Assembly (NCBI GenBank): GCA_026985515.1
Contig: JALSQH010000233.1
Span: 1-7,172, forward strand
DNA length: 7,172 nucleotides
Reading direction: 5' to 3'
Source of the DNA: a bacterium
Lineage (GTDB): Bacteria; JALSQH01
Shown here: positions 7,082 to 7,172 of the stretch, in pieces
Layout of the letters: the number at the start of each line of letters is the position of its first letter
Position numbering within the stretch: position 1 is the stretch's first letter
Program-made: the position numbers and the translations under genes
Notes under the pieces: model-generated
What the model saw: only the letters and a program-made list of their open reading frames with translations
Told to the model about the DNA's origin: nothing
Database searches by the model: none

Positions 7082-7087
7082 AAGGAG
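7082..7087 (+). promoter_or_regulatory. Shine-Dalgarno sequence of the possible divergent gene
   Basis: AAGGAG is a near-perfect anti-16S complement placed six bases before the ATG at 7094. It is the strongest single argument that translation starts on the plus strand here. Confidence 0.4.
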
Positions 7088-7093
7088 AGTCAT

Positions 7094-7172
7094 ATGAATA
7101 TTATCTTACCAACAAAAGGATATAATCACAACCAGAAGAGGACCATTGTTGCAATTAACTATAAACTTTACA
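7094..7172 (+). CDS. Possible divergent gene of unknown function, 5' fragment
   Basis: An open frame begins with ATG at 7094 and runs to the right edge: 26 codons reading MNIILPTKGYNHNQKRTIVA and then INYKLY. I do not recognise it. It is basic (Lys/Arg) and Asn-rich, without a signal peptide or membrane segment in the visible part. Support comes from the AAGGAG at ideal spacing and a candidate promoter at 7010-7038, giving a divergent arrangement with pilB. The same frame is open back to 6944 and contains an ATG at 6965, but that extension has no ribosome site and uses CGC/CGT for arginine, unlike the AGA/AGG of the pil genes, so I start at 7094. The fragment is too short for coding statistics and may be non-coding. 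Confidence 0.3.
   Translation, partial: MNIILPTKGYNHNQKRTIVAINYKLY
7100..7119 (+). repeat. Imperfect direct repeat, copy 2
   Basis: This is the second copy, ATTATCTTACCAACAAAAGG, of the repeat whose first copy is at 6986-7004. It lies just inside the possible divergent coding region starting at 7094, where it would encode IILPTKG. On the minus strand both copies contain GGTAAGATWAT, which also includes a weak -10-like TAAGAT. Confidence 0.3.

Noticed and set aside
6965-7093. Longer version of the divergent gene starting at ATG 6965
   Set aside because: The frame is open, but there is no good ribosome site, it spans the promoter candidate and hairpin, and its arginine codons are CGC/CGT, unlike the neighbouring genes. 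Kept only as a possibility in the findings.
7106-7171. C-terminal end of a minus-strand gene entering from the right (21 codons then TAA)
   Set aside because: The frame is open to the edge and a terminator-like hairpin follows, but 21 codons are easily open by chance and the opposite strand has a strong ribosome site plus ATG. Not excluded.

Overview
The window carries five consecutive genes on the minus strand (transcribed right to left) that form a compact type IV pilus (T4P) motor and control operon: pilB (extension ATPase), pilT (retraction ATPase), pilC (inner-membrane platform), pilS (membrane sensor kinase) and pilR (sigma-54 activator, cut off by the left edge). Gaps between genes are 11, 15 and 6 bases, and pilS and pilR overlap by 29 bases, so one co-transcribed, translationally coupled message is likely. 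The order pilB-pilT-pilC-pilS-pilR is the one known from Geobacter-like Desulfobacterota and related lineages, where the pilin gene follows. No pilin gene is inside this window; if present it should lie beyond the left edge.

Organism: a Gram-negative-type bacterium with T4P. The proteins are rich in Lys, Glu and Ile, and arginine is encoded almost entirely by AGA/AGG, a usage common in thermophiles. Base composition is moderately AT-rich by eye. This fits a thermophilic or anaerobic deep-branching lineage, but the sequence alone does not let me name the taxon.

Layout: 1-1279 pilR (3' end missing); 1251-2846 pilS with a TTG start; 2853-4073 pilC; 4089-5183 pilT; 5195-6913 pilB (a GTG at 6946 gives a longer but poorly supported reading). 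From 6914 to 7172 is a control region with a candidate pilB promoter, a candidate divergent promoter, a GC-rich hairpin, an imperfect 20-base direct repeat and a possible divergent gene starting at 7094 that runs off the right edge.

How the genes work together: PilB (with a c-di-GMP-type MshEN domain) and PilT power extension and retraction through PilC; PilS senses a membrane or cell-surface state (in Pseudomonas, the pilin pool) and passes phosphate to PilR, which activates sigma-54 promoters such as that of pilA. The five genes are a conventional system. The less explained points are the pilS start, an enlarged receiver loop in PilR, an uneven pair of c-di-GMP motifs in PilB, and the intergenic region at the right edge. 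I found no convincing evidence for a wholly new system.
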